Source: Bacteroidota bacterium
Lineage (GTDB): Bacteria > Bacteroidota > Rhodothermia > Rhodothermales > UBA10348
Length of the DNA stretch: 64,000 bases
Direction: 5' to 3'
Assembly (NCBI GenBank): GCA_022567305.1
Contig: JADFHF010000011.1
Location: forward strand, 25,480 to 89,479
The notes beneath the pieces are model-generated. The model saw only the letters and a program-made list of their open reading frames with translations, was not told the DNA's origin and made no database searches. Of this stretch, positions 35,320-44,923 are shown piece after piece (position 1 is the stretch's first letter; each line of letters begins with the position of its first letter). Position numbers and translations under genes: made by a program.

Positions 35320-37083
35320 CTATTCGCCTGGAGACAAGGGTTCTTCGGGACTCGAAAGACGCAGATCTTTTGCTCGTAACTGAATGGATGTTCGTCCATT
35401 CCAGGTGTTTTCTTCTAGAGAGTAAATAAGCTCAATCGGCGAACCTGTCGTTTTACTCTCGATAAGAAGATCAAGATAGTCACTCATCCGAAAGCCGATT
35501 ACCTCACGGTCAACTCCGGGACGTCCGTTTTCGCGTACGGCAAATTTTAGATGGCTGTTATCGCGGCCGACGGTTTTTGGCTCACCGGATACATTCAAGT
35601 TAGATGTAAGGAAAAGAGGCTGGGCATTATCGGGGCCAAACGGCGCGAATTGCTTTAATACGGCCCAAAAACGCTCATCGATCGAGTTGAAGTGGAGCTG
35701 CGCATCCACCTCAAGGACGGGGTCTGGGAACGTTGGACTCACCTGACTGGCAACGCTCTCTTCAAATCGGAGACTGAACGCCTCGATATTTTCGATCGGA
35801 AGCGAGAGACCGGCCGCGTAGTCGTGTCCGCCATACTCTGTAAGGATGTCTTCGCAGGAGTGAATGGCTTCGAACACATTGATGCCGTTGATACTTCGGG
35901 CGGAGCCCTTGGCGTTCCCGTTTGCTGTCGTGAGCATCACGGTTGGACGGTAAAAACGGTCCACCAGGCGACTGGCTACAATGCCAATCACTCCCATATG
36001 CCAATCGGGTTGGTAGAGGACGATTGTGTGCCGGTCAGAAGAAAGAAGAAGCCGCTCAGCCATCTGCACGGCTTCATCGAGGGTTTTCTGATCCAACACT
36101 CTGCGTTCCCGGTTCAATCTTTCCAACTGTCTCGAACGAGCAACCGCTTCCACTTTATCTGTGGTCATAAGCAGGGAAACGGCTCGTCCAGCATCTCCCA
36201 ATCGTCCTGCGGCATTAATCCGTGGCCCCAGACCAAAAACGATGGAGGTGACCGAGCAATCGCTCAGACGGGTTCGCGTCTCCTCTGCCAGACAGCGGAT
36301 GCCCACCCGTGGATTGGTTCTCAGTCGCAGGATTCCCTCTCTCAAAAGGATGCGATTTTCTCCCGTAACCGAAACGATATCGGCGGCGGTAGCTAATGCG
36401 ACCAGGTCCAGGTACGGAACCGCATCAAGAGCGTCCCGACCGAGAGCAGACAATAATGCCTGAACAAGTTTAAACGTTACCCCGCAACCACATAGCTCGG
36501 TAAACGGATAGGTGCAGTCGTTCCGCTTCGGATCCAGTACGGCGACGGCATCGGGTAATTGATCGTGAGGAGTGTGGTGGTCACAGATAATCAGGTCAAT
36601 CCCCAGTGCTTTTGCATAATCTGCTTCATCAATCGCCGTAACGCCGCAGTCGAGAGCTACAATCAATTTGGCTCCAGCCTCCGCGCAGACGTCTATTCCC
36701 TGGCGACTAAGACCGTAGCCGTGCTCAAAGCGATTCGGGACGAAGAAATTGACCGAGGCACCGAGGCTCTGTAGGAATCCCGTGAGCAGTGCGGTCGACG
36801 TGGTGCCATCCACATCGTAATCTCCATACACGAAGACGTGTTCGTGCTCATCGATGGCTTGTCGGATCCTCGCAACGGCGTCGTGCATACCGTTCATCAG
36901 CATTGGATCGTGCAGGTCCTCAAACTTGGCGCGGAAGAAAAATTGTGCCTCATCGAACGACCTGACGCCTCGCTGAACCAGCAGGTGGGCCAACACGGAA
37001 GGCAAATCGTTGAGTTCCGCACAAAGACGCTCAATGAGAGCCTCATCGTCTGGATTCGATAATATCCATCTGTATTTCCGCAT
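35320..37083 (-). CDS. recJ: single-stranded-DNA exonuclease RecJ
   Basis: A 587-residue RecJ. The DHH phosphoesterase domain shows VYGDYDVDGTTSTALL near residue 85, ALDCGV and ICDHHTPHDQLPDA near 160; NAAGRLGDAGRAVSLL follows, then the DHHA1 domain with GGHDYAAGLSL near residue 420, and a C-terminal OB-fold. It degrades single-stranded DNA 5' to 3' in recombination and mismatch repair. Length is standard. It is transcribed away from the TonB receptor region and towards the yeeE operon. Confidence 0.96.
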   Translation of the reverse strand: MRKYRWILSNPDDEALIERLCAELNDLPSVLAHLLVQRGVRSFDEAQFFFRAKFEDLHDPMLMNGMHDAVARIRQAIDEHEHVFVYGDYDVDGTTSTALLTGFLQSLGASVNFFVPNRFEHGYGLSRQGIDVCAEAGAKLIVALDCGVTAIDEADYAKALGIDLIICDHHTPHDQLPDAVAVLDPKRNDCTYPFTELCGCGVTFKLVQALLSALGRDALDAVPYLDLVALATAADIVSVTGENRILLREGILRLRTNPRVGIRCLAEETRTRLSDCSVTSIVFGLGPRINAAGRLGDAGRAVSLLMTTDKVEAVARSRQLERLNRERRVLDQKTLDEAVQMAERLLLSSDRHTIVLYQPDWHMGVIGIVASRLVDRFYRPTVMLTTANGNAKGSARSINGINVFEAIHSCEDILTEYGGHDYAAGLSLPIENIEAFSLRFEESVASQVSPTFPDPVLEVDAQLHFNSIDERFWAVLKQFAPFGPDNAQPLFLTSNLNVSGEPKTVGRDNSHLKFAVRENGRPGVDREVIGFRMSDYLDLLIESKTTGSPIELIYSLEENTWNGRTSIQLRAKDLRLSSPEEPLSPGE

Positions 37084-37351
37084 GGGAACGAGAAGTGCTA
37101 GGCACGTGCGGGGAACGTGGGCAAGCAGTCAATATAAAAATGCTGTGCAAAAATGCTCAGTAAAGATGCAGCGACCGAGAATGGACCGCAGAGGGGCCCC
37201 AATCCCAGCAAAGCGTTTCAATTTACGATGTTTTTGAATTCTGCAAGTTAACGAAGTCACCTGTTTCTCAACCGCTCGACGCTTTGGATCGCCGTCATTC
37301 TCTTTCGTTACCGGTACGGTATTGGTCTACCTGCTTGAATTCAGGGATCTC

Positions 37352-37474
37352 ATGGAGAGCGTAAACCCGCCATGGCTCGCAGAAACCGGATTCGGTTTTA
37401 TTCTTTCGCGGATTCTTGCGGCTGTCTTGGGATTCGTTGCCGGCGGAATCGGTAAGGGTCGCCGCGGCGACTAA
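37352..37474 (+). CDS. possible short membrane peptide, hypothetical
   Basis: A frame open from 37238 to a TAA at 37474 encodes up to 78 residues with two hydrophobic stretches (FVTGTVLVYLLEF, and FGFILSRILAAVLGFVAGGI) and a basic tail GKGRRGD. The only ATG is at 37352, giving 40 residues; upstream only non-ATG starts are available. Its last codons overlap the stop of the convergent DUF4249 gene by four bases. It fills part of a 390-base gap after recJ. It may be a real small protein, a gene remnant, or chance. Confidence 0.25.
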   Translation: MESVNPPWLAETGFGFILSRILAAVLGFVAGGIGKGRRGD

Positions 37475-38397
37475 CGCAACACGTTTACTACAGTCGAGAT
37501 GCGGGAGAAACTGCCGAACACACCCCTACCCCCTTCAATATGGTCCAGGACGTTGGGAATTTCTCCGGGTGAAAGCGTGGTTCCCCCCTGCTGAACCTGT
37601 TGATAACGCAAGAAGTCGAAGAGAGCATCGTCAATCGCACTGGTGTGCACACGGGATTCCCCATAGAACACAATGGCGAACCAGGGAAGTCCAATTGTGA
37701 GTGTACCGTCCGGGTTCACAATATAATTGCCTTCATTGATGGGTGGGGAAGAGTTCTGCAAAAAATCATCCAGCTCCTCCACGTCCAGGCTGCTGGCGTC
37801 GTATTCCTCCCCTGACGAAATCTCGTAGATCACATCGAGGTAGAACGGGGTGAGCGTCGCAATGCTCGGTTCCAGTGCCTCTAGAGAAAAGACAAAAACA
37901 CTCTGTCTTCCGGGATATGCGCTGACCGTGACGGTTTGTTCGAACTGAACCGGTCCTTGATACTGGACGGATGTTGCGTTAACACATTGCACAGAAAATG
38001 TACCGGGTACGATCGTCTGGGCGGTGACGATGCCGTGCCCGGGAACCCTGGCCTCCAGGGCATAGGTCCTCTCGGCTAGAATGGTATGTGGATCCGCGGG
38101 AATGTAAATGCCCGGGCGATTCTCATCGTGCACGTATTCGATTTCGAACTCAGAGTCACCTGTTTCAGAAAGGAGCCGAACGAAAATGGTTGCGTTTCGA
38201 ATACCCAACTGCGAAGCATCGTATCGACTCCCGATTTCGGATGTCAGAGTCAAGCGGACCGTCGAAATGTCTTCTCCGGCTACCAGATAGGATTCCACGA
38301 CAACCTCATCCTCATGGATGGAAGAAGAGGTCGTATCGCAAGCCGAAACAACCAACGCAAGAAAAGCGATTAACGCTCGCAACAGTACATATTTCAC
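37471..38397 (-). CDS. DUF4249 lipoprotein, partner of the TonB receptor
   Basis: A 308-residue protein with a lipoprotein signal (LIAFLALVVSAC, lipid-modified Cys20 expected). The rest is the DUF4249 pattern: an early VVVESYLVAGEDISTVRLTLT strand, a TYALEAR...GIVTAQT strand with a proline- and glycine-rich turn, and a tail IEGGRGVFGSFSRIS. DUF4249 lipoproteins are periplasm-side partners of CarboxypepD_reg-type TonB receptors in Bacteroidota; their ligand is unknown. It starts 6 bases after the end of the receptor gene at 38404 and is translated from the same transcript. Confidence 0.85.
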   Translation of the reverse strand: MKYVLLRALIAFLALVVSACDTTSSSIHEDEVVVESYLVAGEDISTVRLTLTSEIGSRYDASQLGIRNATIFVRLLSETGDSEFEIEYVHDENRPGIYIPADPHTILAERTYALEARVPGHGIVTAQTIVPGTFSVQCVNATSVQYQGPVQFEQTVTVSAYPGRQSVFVFSLEALEPSIATLTPFYLDVIYEISSGEEYDASSLDVEELDDFLQNSSPPINEGNYIVNPDGTLTIGLPWFAIVFYGESRVHTSAIDDALFDFLRYQQVQQGGTTLSPGEIPNVLDHIEGGRGVFGSFSRISTVVNVLR

Positions 38398-38403
38398 GGT
38401 TTC

Positions 38404-40656
38404 TCAGAAGTCTAGGGTGAGCGATAGATTGGGAATCGGTACCGGTATTTGAGGGACTGTCGTGCGGTCCACCGTGTCATCATCTTCGAACTCAAAGAAA
38501 TAGAACCAGGTGTTATTCCTTGCATAGGCGTTCAATACCTGAAGGCGAAACGTATAGTCGGCGAATCCGAAAAAGCGACCTCTTTTGTCGAATCCAACGT
38601 CGAGCCGGTGATAGGCGGGAAGTCGCGCTCGGTTGAATGGACTCACAATCGCGTTGATGGGTTCGGATCCGAATGGAAAATCGTTGAGTCGATATCGGGA
38701 AGCGGGCTCGGTATAGGCCTGACCGGTGGCATAGGACCATGCAGCCGTTGTGCGCCAGTTCCGCCCCAATTCAAAATTGGTCACCAATTTCACGTCATGC
38801 GTTCGGTCGTACTTGGGGGGATAAGGCCGATTGTCATTAAGGGTCGGAAATTGGCGTCTAGTGACGGAGAAGGTATAACCTAGAAATCCGTTCAATCGAC
38901 CCGTAGAACGCTCCAGGAAGACTTCCAGACCCGACGCCCAACCACTTCCAAAGTGGAAAAACTCTTCGTATTCGAGGCCCGCAGGGTCGCCGACGAAGGG
39001 ATCCAACTCGAACAACGCCGTCATCGTGCGATAGTACCCTTCGATATCAAGCTTATACCCTCTGGGTAGCGACCACTTGACTCCACCGACGAGCTGGTCT
39101 CCGTAGGAGGGTGGAACGCCGTCGGCAGTCGTGAGCCATACATCGAAGCCGGAAAATGCCTCGTTTGAAATAAGAGTCAGAAACTGATGGTATCGCCCGG
39201 CGCTGATCTGCAACCGAACCGTTTCGCGGAGTTGGTAGTCTGCGGAAAATCGAGGTTCGATCCGAAAATATTGGCCGTTGCCGAAATAACTGGCACGGAG
39301 CCCACTCGTCAGCGTCATGCCCGACCCCGCAAGAAATGTGTGCTGGGCATACGCAGACCCATACCCCGTGTTGATTCGTTCAGAAAAGGAATCTAGATTA
39401 TCAAAGCGGTCCAGCAACCGAAGCTTGAACAAGCCTGTCCAGGTCCCCAATTTCAGGCTGTGATTTCTATTGAACAGGAGCTCGAGATCCGCTTTGATCG
39501 AGAAATCGTCGACCGTGTTGTCTCGCGTTACCTTAGTTCCTGCAATACTGAATCTCGGGTCGCTGAAATAGCGCGATGATGTCAGGGTGATTCCGGAAAA
39601 TGCGGTTTCGGAGAGAATGTGTGTCCATCTGGCACTGAGTGTACGGTTGCCGTATTCCAGAAGGATGTCCGTGTCCTCTATGACCTCAATATCAAGAAAA
39701 TCCCGACCGGCATAGGCGGCGATGGAGATTTTGTCATCGGGCGACAGGTCCAGATTGATCTTCGCATTTAGATCGTAGAAATAGAATTGATTCGGGATTC
39801 CCTGAATATCCTGGTTCTGCAGGGCGGACAACAGCGGCTCCAGTGTGGTTCGCCGAAATGCGATCATCCACGATCCCTTGCTGTACGGACCTTCGAGAAG
39901 CACGCGAGATGCCAGAATACCCAGGCTCAACCGCCCCGACGTTTTTCGTCGGTTGCCATCTTTATTGTACAGATCGACGACTGACCCGATGCGGCCGCCG
40001 TATTCAGCGGGATATCCTCCCTTGTAAACGCGCACGTCCTTCAGCGCGTCAGCATTGAACGTCGAAAAGAATCCGAAAAAGTGAGAAGGATTATACACCG
40101 TCGTTGCATCCAGAAGAATGAGGGTTTGATCGGGAGTCCCACCTCTTATGTAAAGCCCACTCGAATAGTCAGACGCAGCCTTTATCCCGGGTAAAAGCTG
40201 AAGAGAACGAAAAACGTCGGGCTCCAGGATGCTTGGTAAATTGGCGATGCGGGCCGCAGGAAGTTTTGCAAGGCTGATTTGTCGCGCGTCCTCCGCTTCG
40301 AGTCGGTCCGCCACAACCGTTACGGCGCCAAAATCTACGCTGAAAGGCGTAAGTTCGAGTTCAATTCGAAGATTTCGGTTCTCTTCAATCGTCACTTGCT
40401 GAGTATGGGTCTCAAAACCCAGGTAAGAAACAGTAAGGTCATACTCACCTGCGGGTATCCCCGCGATCACATAAAATCCGTACGTATTGGTCGCAGCGCC
40501 ATACGACGTAGCACTCAGGTACACGTTGGCGAATAGCAACGTTTCACCCGTCTGGGCATCCCTTACAAACCCCGAAATCGAGCCAGGAGATTGCGCAAGG
40601 GTCGGGAAAGCCGTTGTGGTTAGAAGTAAAAAGAATATCCGTACTCGACGCTTCAT
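38404..40656 (-). CDS. TonB-dependent outer-membrane receptor with carboxypeptidase-like domain
   Basis: A 750-residue receptor. A signal peptide (cleavage near LAQ-S, residue 22) is followed by a CarboxypepD_reg-like domain (SISGFVRDAQTGETLLFANV, residues about 25-110), a plug domain with SLQLLPGIKAASDYSSGLYIRGG and YKGGYPAEYGGRIGSVVDLY, and a long 22-strand barrel ending LSLTLDF. TonB energy drives import of a bulky ligand, which cannot be inferred. It is divergent from a close paralogue at 40858; each has its own DUF4249 lipoprotein downstream. Confidence 0.92.
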   Translation of the reverse strand: MKRRVRIFFLLLTTTAFPTLAQSPGSISGFVRDAQTGETLLFANVYLSATSYGAATNTYGFYVIAGIPAGEYDLTVSYLGFETHTQQVTIEENRNLRIELELTPFSVDFGAVTVVADRLEAEDARQISLAKLPAARIANLPSILEPDVFRSLQLLPGIKAASDYSSGLYIRGGTPDQTLILLDATTVYNPSHFFGFFSTFNADALKDVRVYKGGYPAEYGGRIGSVVDLYNKDGNRRKTSGRLSLGILASRVLLEGPYSKGSWMIAFRRTTLEPLLSALQNQDIQGIPNQFYFYDLNAKINLDLSPDDKISIAAYAGRDFLDIEVIEDTDILLEYGNRTLSARWTHILSETAFSGITLTSSRYFSDPRFSIAGTKVTRDNTVDDFSIKADLELLFNRNHSLKLGTWTGLFKLRLLDRFDNLDSFSERINTGYGSAYAQHTFLAGSGMTLTSGLRASYFGNGQYFRIEPRFSADYQLRETVRLQISAGRYHQFLTLISNEAFSGFDVWLTTADGVPPSYGDQLVGGVKWSLPRGYKLDIEGYYRTMTALFELDPFVGDPAGLEYEEFFHFGSGWASGLEVFLERSTGRLNGFLGYTFSVTRRQFPTLNDNRPYPPKYDRTHDVKLVTNFELGRNWRTTAAWSYATGQAYTEPASRYRLNDFPFGSEPINAIVSPFNRARLPAYHRLDVGFDKRGRFFGFADYTFRLQVLNAYARNNTWFYFFEFEDDDTVDRTTVPQIPVPIPNLSLTLDF

Positions 40657-40857
40657 ACGACTGCGATATCCGCGTAATCACTGGCGCCGTCTCACGCGCC
40701 ATCGACGGATTTGTTACGGATCTCGTGCTAGCAGTCGCTTTTCTAATGGGTTATTTACGATTGCCCTACCAGAACATGCCGAATGGGTAGCGGTAGGTAG
40801 GAAGCGTTTCTCGCGAGGAACGATAGTTGCTGCCCCCGCACCAACCTTGGGATTCGT

Positions 40858-43176
40858 TTGTTTATCTCCTTACAGCATTTTCCTCGGAGGCTTTGGAAGT
40901 CGAAGCGGATTCAGGCGGTCGTTTGCAGGAGGAATATTCTTCTGGTTGCAGTCGGTCTCCTTTTGTCGTCTGAAGTATATGCGCAGACGGCAACATTGCG
41001 GGGTTTTGTTTCGGATCAATCAAACGGCGAGTCTCTTCCGGGAGCGAATGTCTCTCTACTCGACGCGGCGGGGGACTTATTTGGAGCAGCGGCGAACAAC
41101 GACGGCTTCTACGCGATCGGTCGACTCGTGCCGGGTGAATACGTCGTCGTCGTTTCCTTCGTGGGCTTTACCAGCCACGTGGACACATTGCGGTTCGCTC
41201 GAGATGAAATCCATTCGTACAACGTAGCGCTGGCTCCGGATACGGAAGAGCTTGGCGAGGTGGTTGTCGATGCTGAGCGAACAGCAGGGGCCGCGAGAGT
41301 GCTTGCAGGACTGCAAACCGTCCTGCCTGCCGAGATTGATCGTATCCCCAGTGTAGATATTGCCGGGGACCTTGCCTCCTACCTGACGCTACTTCCTGGT
41401 GTCGTCACGATCGGAGACCAGGGCGGTCAGTTTTTTATCCGCGGTGGGGAGCCCTGGCAAAACCTGGTCCTACTCGACGGGGTGCTGCTTTATCAGCCCT
41501 TTCACATCCTGGGATTCTTCTCTGCTTTTCCGTCGGATATTCTGAACAGTGTCGATTTCTATGCGGGAGGATTTGGCGCCCGATACGGGGGAAGGATTTC
41601 CTCGGTCATCGATGTAACGACCCGGTTCGGTAACAAGCGGAGATTTGCCGGGGCGATAACCGCTTCGCCATTCATCATCGGGACGCGATTGGAAGGGCCG
41701 TTGGATGAAACCGGGAAGCATTCCTTCCTGGCTTCGTTTCGCCACTCGATCATCGAACAAGGAGCTACCCATCTGATAGACCGACCGGTTCCATTTCAGT
41801 TCGACGATTTCTTCTTCAAAGTGCACTCTGCCTTAACCCGCGATAGCCGATTCTCATTTACACTTCTCAGGACATATGACCGCGGTAAGATTGGTGAGGA
41901 TGTGGGAGAGACACCACTGGCAGAAGTAAGATGGGAAAATCAGATGGCGGGCCTCCGTTATCTCGTTTTACCCGGGAGCATTCCGGTTCTCGCCGAATTT
42001 CGCATTGGATATTCACTGTTAACCAGTGAACTAGGTCCCAATGACGCTCCGATTCGATTTGCGAGGACATCCAGAGTAAATACATCTGCGGACCTGACCT
42101 TTTACGGAGGACTGGTTGACATCCGATGGGGACTTTTTGCCCGCACCCTGAATTTATCGAGCGAGTTGGGAGGGTTGTTTCAGAACTTCGCGTTTGACAA
42201 GGAATGGGTTACGGAAGTCGGGATCTACGGGGAGCCCGAATTTAAACCAATACGCGGGCTCAGCGTGGCCCCGGGTATTCGGATTCACTCGTTTCCGAGC
42301 AAGCGAGAAACATATGTTGAACCACGTGTGAGGGCTTCTTATGAAAAGGGGGCCCATCGTTTCAGCGGAGCGATGGGGCTTTATCACCAGGAGATTATCG
42401 GTGTAAGTGACCGACGCGATGCTACCAGTGTTTTTACTGCCTGGGCGGCCGTACCGAAGAAAAGTGGTGTTCCTGAAGCCATTCATTTCATTCTCGGATA
42501 CAATTATACGATCTCACGTCGTCTGGATATGGCCGTGGAGGGATTCCGGAAGTGGTACTCGAATCTATTCATTGCCGAGTGGACAGCCTTTCCCCGATTG
42601 ACCACTCGGATTCAACCCGCCGATGGAGATGTCGTCGGAATGGATTTTCGACTCGAGTACCGGACGCCAAAATTTTATGGGCAGATCAACTACGGACTCT
42701 CATCGGTCAAGTACGACGCCAAGCAGGAGTCCCTGGAGCTCTGGTTCGGAACGGCTAAGTTTCGATTCCGACCGGCTCATGACCGACGCCACCAGGTGAA
42801 TATTCTGGCCTCTGCGAAAGTGAAGAAATTTGATTTGACTGCCCGTTGGCAGTTCGGATCAGGATTGCCGTACAACCGGGCGTTGGGATTTGACGGATTT
42901 GTGCTCATGGATACGGCCATCGACGTTTTCGGTGAGCCCGGAGACCGTAGAGTGATTTATGAGCAGCCGTTTAACGGCGTGCTTCCGACCTACCACCGCT
43001 TGGATCTTTCGGTGGAGCGAACGTTTGAGGCTGCAGGTGCCGATATCACACTTCAGGGGAGTATTCTAAACGCATACGACCGTTCGAATATTTTTTATCT
43101 GGATGTATTCACACTCCAGAGAGCCGATCAATTGCCGTTCATTCCATCCTTCGGAATCAAGGTCGAGGTCAACTGA
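40858..43176 (+). CDS. TonB-dependent outer-membrane receptor (paralogue of the neighbouring one)
   Basis: Up to 772 residues with the same architecture: hydrophobic leader (RNILLVAVGLLLSSEVYAQ), CarboxypepD_reg-like domain (LRGFVSDQSNGESLPGANVS), plug (YLTLLPGVVTIGDQGGQFFIRGG, YAGGFGARYGGRISSVIDVT) and a barrel ending SFGIKVEVN. The start is uncertain: the frame opens with TTG at 40858, but an AGGAGG sequence at about 40928 lies inside it, suggesting initiation closer to the signal peptide at a non-ATG codon. The stop overlaps the start of the following DUF4249 gene (TGATG), indicating translational coupling. Confidence 0.9.
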   Translation: MFISLQHFPRRLWKSKRIQAVVCRRNILLVAVGLLLSSEVYAQTATLRGFVSDQSNGESLPGANVSLLDAAGDLFGAAANNDGFYAIGRLVPGEYVVVVSFVGFTSHVDTLRFARDEIHSYNVALAPDTEELGEVVVDAERTAGAARVLAGLQTVLPAEIDRIPSVDIAGDLASYLTLLPGVVTIGDQGGQFFIRGGEPWQNLVLLDGVLLYQPFHILGFFSAFPSDILNSVDFYAGGFGARYGGRISSVIDVTTRFGNKRRFAGAITASPFIIGTRLEGPLDETGKHSFLASFRHSIIEQGATHLIDRPVPFQFDDFFFKVHSALTRDSRFSFTLLRTYDRGKIGEDVGETPLAEVRWENQMAGLRYLVLPGSIPVLAEFRIGYSLLTSELGPNDAPIRFARTSRVNTSADLTFYGGLVDIRWGLFARTLNLSSELGGLFQNFAFDKEWVTEVGIYGEPEFKPIRGLSVAPGIRIHSFPSKRETYVEPRVRASYEKGAHRFSGAMGLYHQEIIGVSDRRDATSVFTAWAAVPKKSGVPEAIHFILGYNYTISRRLDMAVEGFRKWYSNLFIAEWTAFPRLTTRIQPADGDVVGMDFRLEYRTPKFYGQINYGLSSVKYDAKQESLELWFGTAKFRFRPAHDRRHQVNILASAKVKKFDLTARWQFGSGLPYNRALGFDGFVLMDTAIDVFGEPGDRRVIYEQPFNGVLPTYHRLDLSVERTFEAAGADITLQGSILNAYDRSNIFYLDVFTLQRADQLPFIPSFGIKVEVN

Positions 43177-44033
43177 TGCGCACGCGATCAAATACCATCC
43201 TTCTTAGAGTTTTCCTGGCATTGGCGATCGGGTCTATGGGCTGCGAGGAGGCGATCATACTGCCCAACCGGACGGACGCAGTGTTCACCATTTACGGACT
43301 CTTCAATCCGAAGAGTGACACACAAGCGGTCCGGGTGTATACCGTGGAAAACGTGCTGGATGTTACGAAGCCCGAACCGATCGATGCAGTAGTTACATCG
43401 GTCGACCTAACGACGGGTGACACTCGGGTGTGGGTTGATTCCCTGGTAAAATTCATAAAAGGCCGGTACGGTCACGTTTTCTATTCGCCGTTCAGAGCAG
43501 AATTTGAGCATCGGTATAGAATCGAAGTCGATCGTTCAGACGGCGCCCACGTCGAAGTGACGACGACCGTGCCTCCCTTGAGCGAACCGGTCGTCAAAGA
43601 GCCTGATCCGGACATTTTCGAGCTGATTGCCCGGGTACTTTGGCCGGACGCCCCCAACCTGATTGACATCAAGGTGGTTTATCACACTAATGTCGGGATT
43701 TTGGAGTGGGACTATGGCGACAGTTCGGATCGTGTACCAGGCGGGCAAGTGGTCAACGTTCAATTTCGCGCAGATACGAGAGATGTCTTCTCTGAAGCTA
43801 TTCGGGCGGGAATAAGCCCGGTTCAGCTGAACCGCGTCGAGATCAGTGCGGTGGTCGCCGACGCAGAATGGGTTCCGCCGGACGGCCGGTTTGACCCCGA
43901 CATTCTCGTGGAACCGGGGACGTTGACGAATGTGCAAGGCGGGTTTGGATTCGTAAGTGCCGGATATAAGACAAAAATCATCTGGCTGCCCTCGGACGAA
44001 GTTTTGGATGTAGCCGGATTCGCAACCGAATAA
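43176..44033 (+). CDS. DUF4249 lipoprotein, second copy
   Basis: A 285-residue lipoprotein (FLALAIGSMGC, lipid-modified Cys23 expected), coupled by a one-base overlap to the receptor. It shares with the third copy at 62563 the early FTIYGLFNPKSDTQAVRVY segment, IDAVVTSVDLTTG and the tail PGTLTNVQGGFGFVS. It is a presumed partner of the receptor at 40858. No enzyme motif is visible. Confidence 0.85.
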   Translation: MRTRSNTILLRVFLALAIGSMGCEEAIILPNRTDAVFTIYGLFNPKSDTQAVRVYTVENVLDVTKPEPIDAVVTSVDLTTGDTRVWVDSLVKFIKGRYGHVFYSPFRAEFEHRYRIEVDRSDGAHVEVTTTVPPLSEPVVKEPDPDIFELIARVLWPDAPNLIDIKVVYHTNVGILEWDYGDSSDRVPGGQVVNVQFRADTRDVFSEAIRAGISPVQLNRVEISAVVADAEWVPPDGRFDPDILVEPGTLTNVQGGFGFVSAGYKTKIIWLPSDEVLDVAGFATE

Positions 44034-44122
44034 TGGGAGAGTTTGATTTGATTCTGAACCGGGTTAGACTAGATTGTTTAGCCCGATTCTGACGATCACA
44101 CCTCCTAAGAAACGAACCACGG

Positions 44123-44677
44123 ATGGAAATGAGACGTATTTACACACTCGTCCTCGCCACCCTTTTTGCCTCGTTGCTTACGCCTTTTGCATATGGCCAG
44201 GGCGTATCGACCGAACTTCGAGACGAGCTCATGCGGCAGTTCGAGGCGTCCAGCCGAAAACTCGTTTTACTCTCTGAGGCCATTCCAGACGAAGTGTATT
44301 CCTGGAGCCCCGGCGAGGGAGTCATGACCGTTGCACGCGTCTATGCGCATATTGCGAAGTACAATTACGACTATCTAGTCAACAACCTCGATTTATCGCC
44401 GCCGAAAGGGATTGATGTGAAAAACATGGAGGAGCTCACGGACAAAGGTGATGTGCGGGAGGCGCTCTTAGCCTCGATCGAATTCGTTCGTGAGAATGCA
44501 GCGACCCTATCCGAAGACCGTTTGCTCAAGGCCACACAGCTTTACGGTCGAGATGTACCAGGTTGGGCCGTATTGGTGCAACTCGTCGCGCATATGAATG
44601 AACACGTTGGCCAGTCTGTGTCGTATGCTCGCATGAACGGTGTCGTTCCTCCGTGGTCGAGGCCGGCGAGTATGTAG
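44123..44677 (+). CDS. secreted DinB-superfamily protein
   Basis: A 184-residue protein with a signal peptide (IYTLVLATLFASLLTPFAYG, cleavage near residue 26). The mature part is a four-helix DinB/YfiT-like bundle: SEAIPDEVYSWSPGEGVMTVARVYAHIAKYN with its histidine, and VAHMNEHVGQSVSYARMNG with the two C-terminal histidines, giving a probable three-histidine metal site. DinB-like proteins include metal-dependent thiol transferases and proteins of unknown role; the exported form is common in Bacteroidota. Substrate unknown. An alternative ATG is two codons downstream. Confidence 0.82.
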   Translation: MEMRRIYTLVLATLFASLLTPFAYGQGVSTELRDELMRQFEASSRKLVLLSEAIPDEVYSWSPGEGVMTVARVYAHIAKYNYDYLVNNLDLSPPKGIDVKNMEELTDKGDVREALLASIEFVRENAATLSEDRLLKATQLYGRDVPGWAVLVQLVAHMNEHVGQSVSYARMNGVVPPWSRPASM

Positions 44678-44800
44678 CTTGGCGTTACCTTGCTGGCACC
44701 ACCTGTGTAGCTCAGAAAGAGACTCCTAGCGCCCCCTCAGCAACGAATAATGTCGATTTAAGCGTATTCGTTATTCGAGGAGAATGATATTTGTGCAACT

Positions 44801-44889
44801 TTCCTCGCATTGTCGAGGAATCGACTTAAACGGCACCCTTTTTGAGCATTTCGCACAGGATCTCGTCCCCGAGCAACAAGATTGCTCGG
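44801..44889 (+). promoter_or_regulatory. leader region of the synthetase locus with two hairpins
   Basis: The 246-base gap before the DUF6875-like gene has two clean inverted repeats. TTCCTCG (44801-44807) pairs with CGAGGAA (44814-44820), and CCGAGCAA (44869-44876) pairs perfectly with TTGCTCGG (44882-44889) over a five-base loop, 35 bases before the start codon. A further dyad GTCGA-GGAA-TCGAC overlaps the first. They could be operator sites or an RNA structure in the leader. No T run follows, so neither is an ordinary terminator. Confidence 0.4.
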
Positions 44890-44923
44890 AATTTAGACCA
44901 GAAATAGAAAACAGTCTCTTTAC

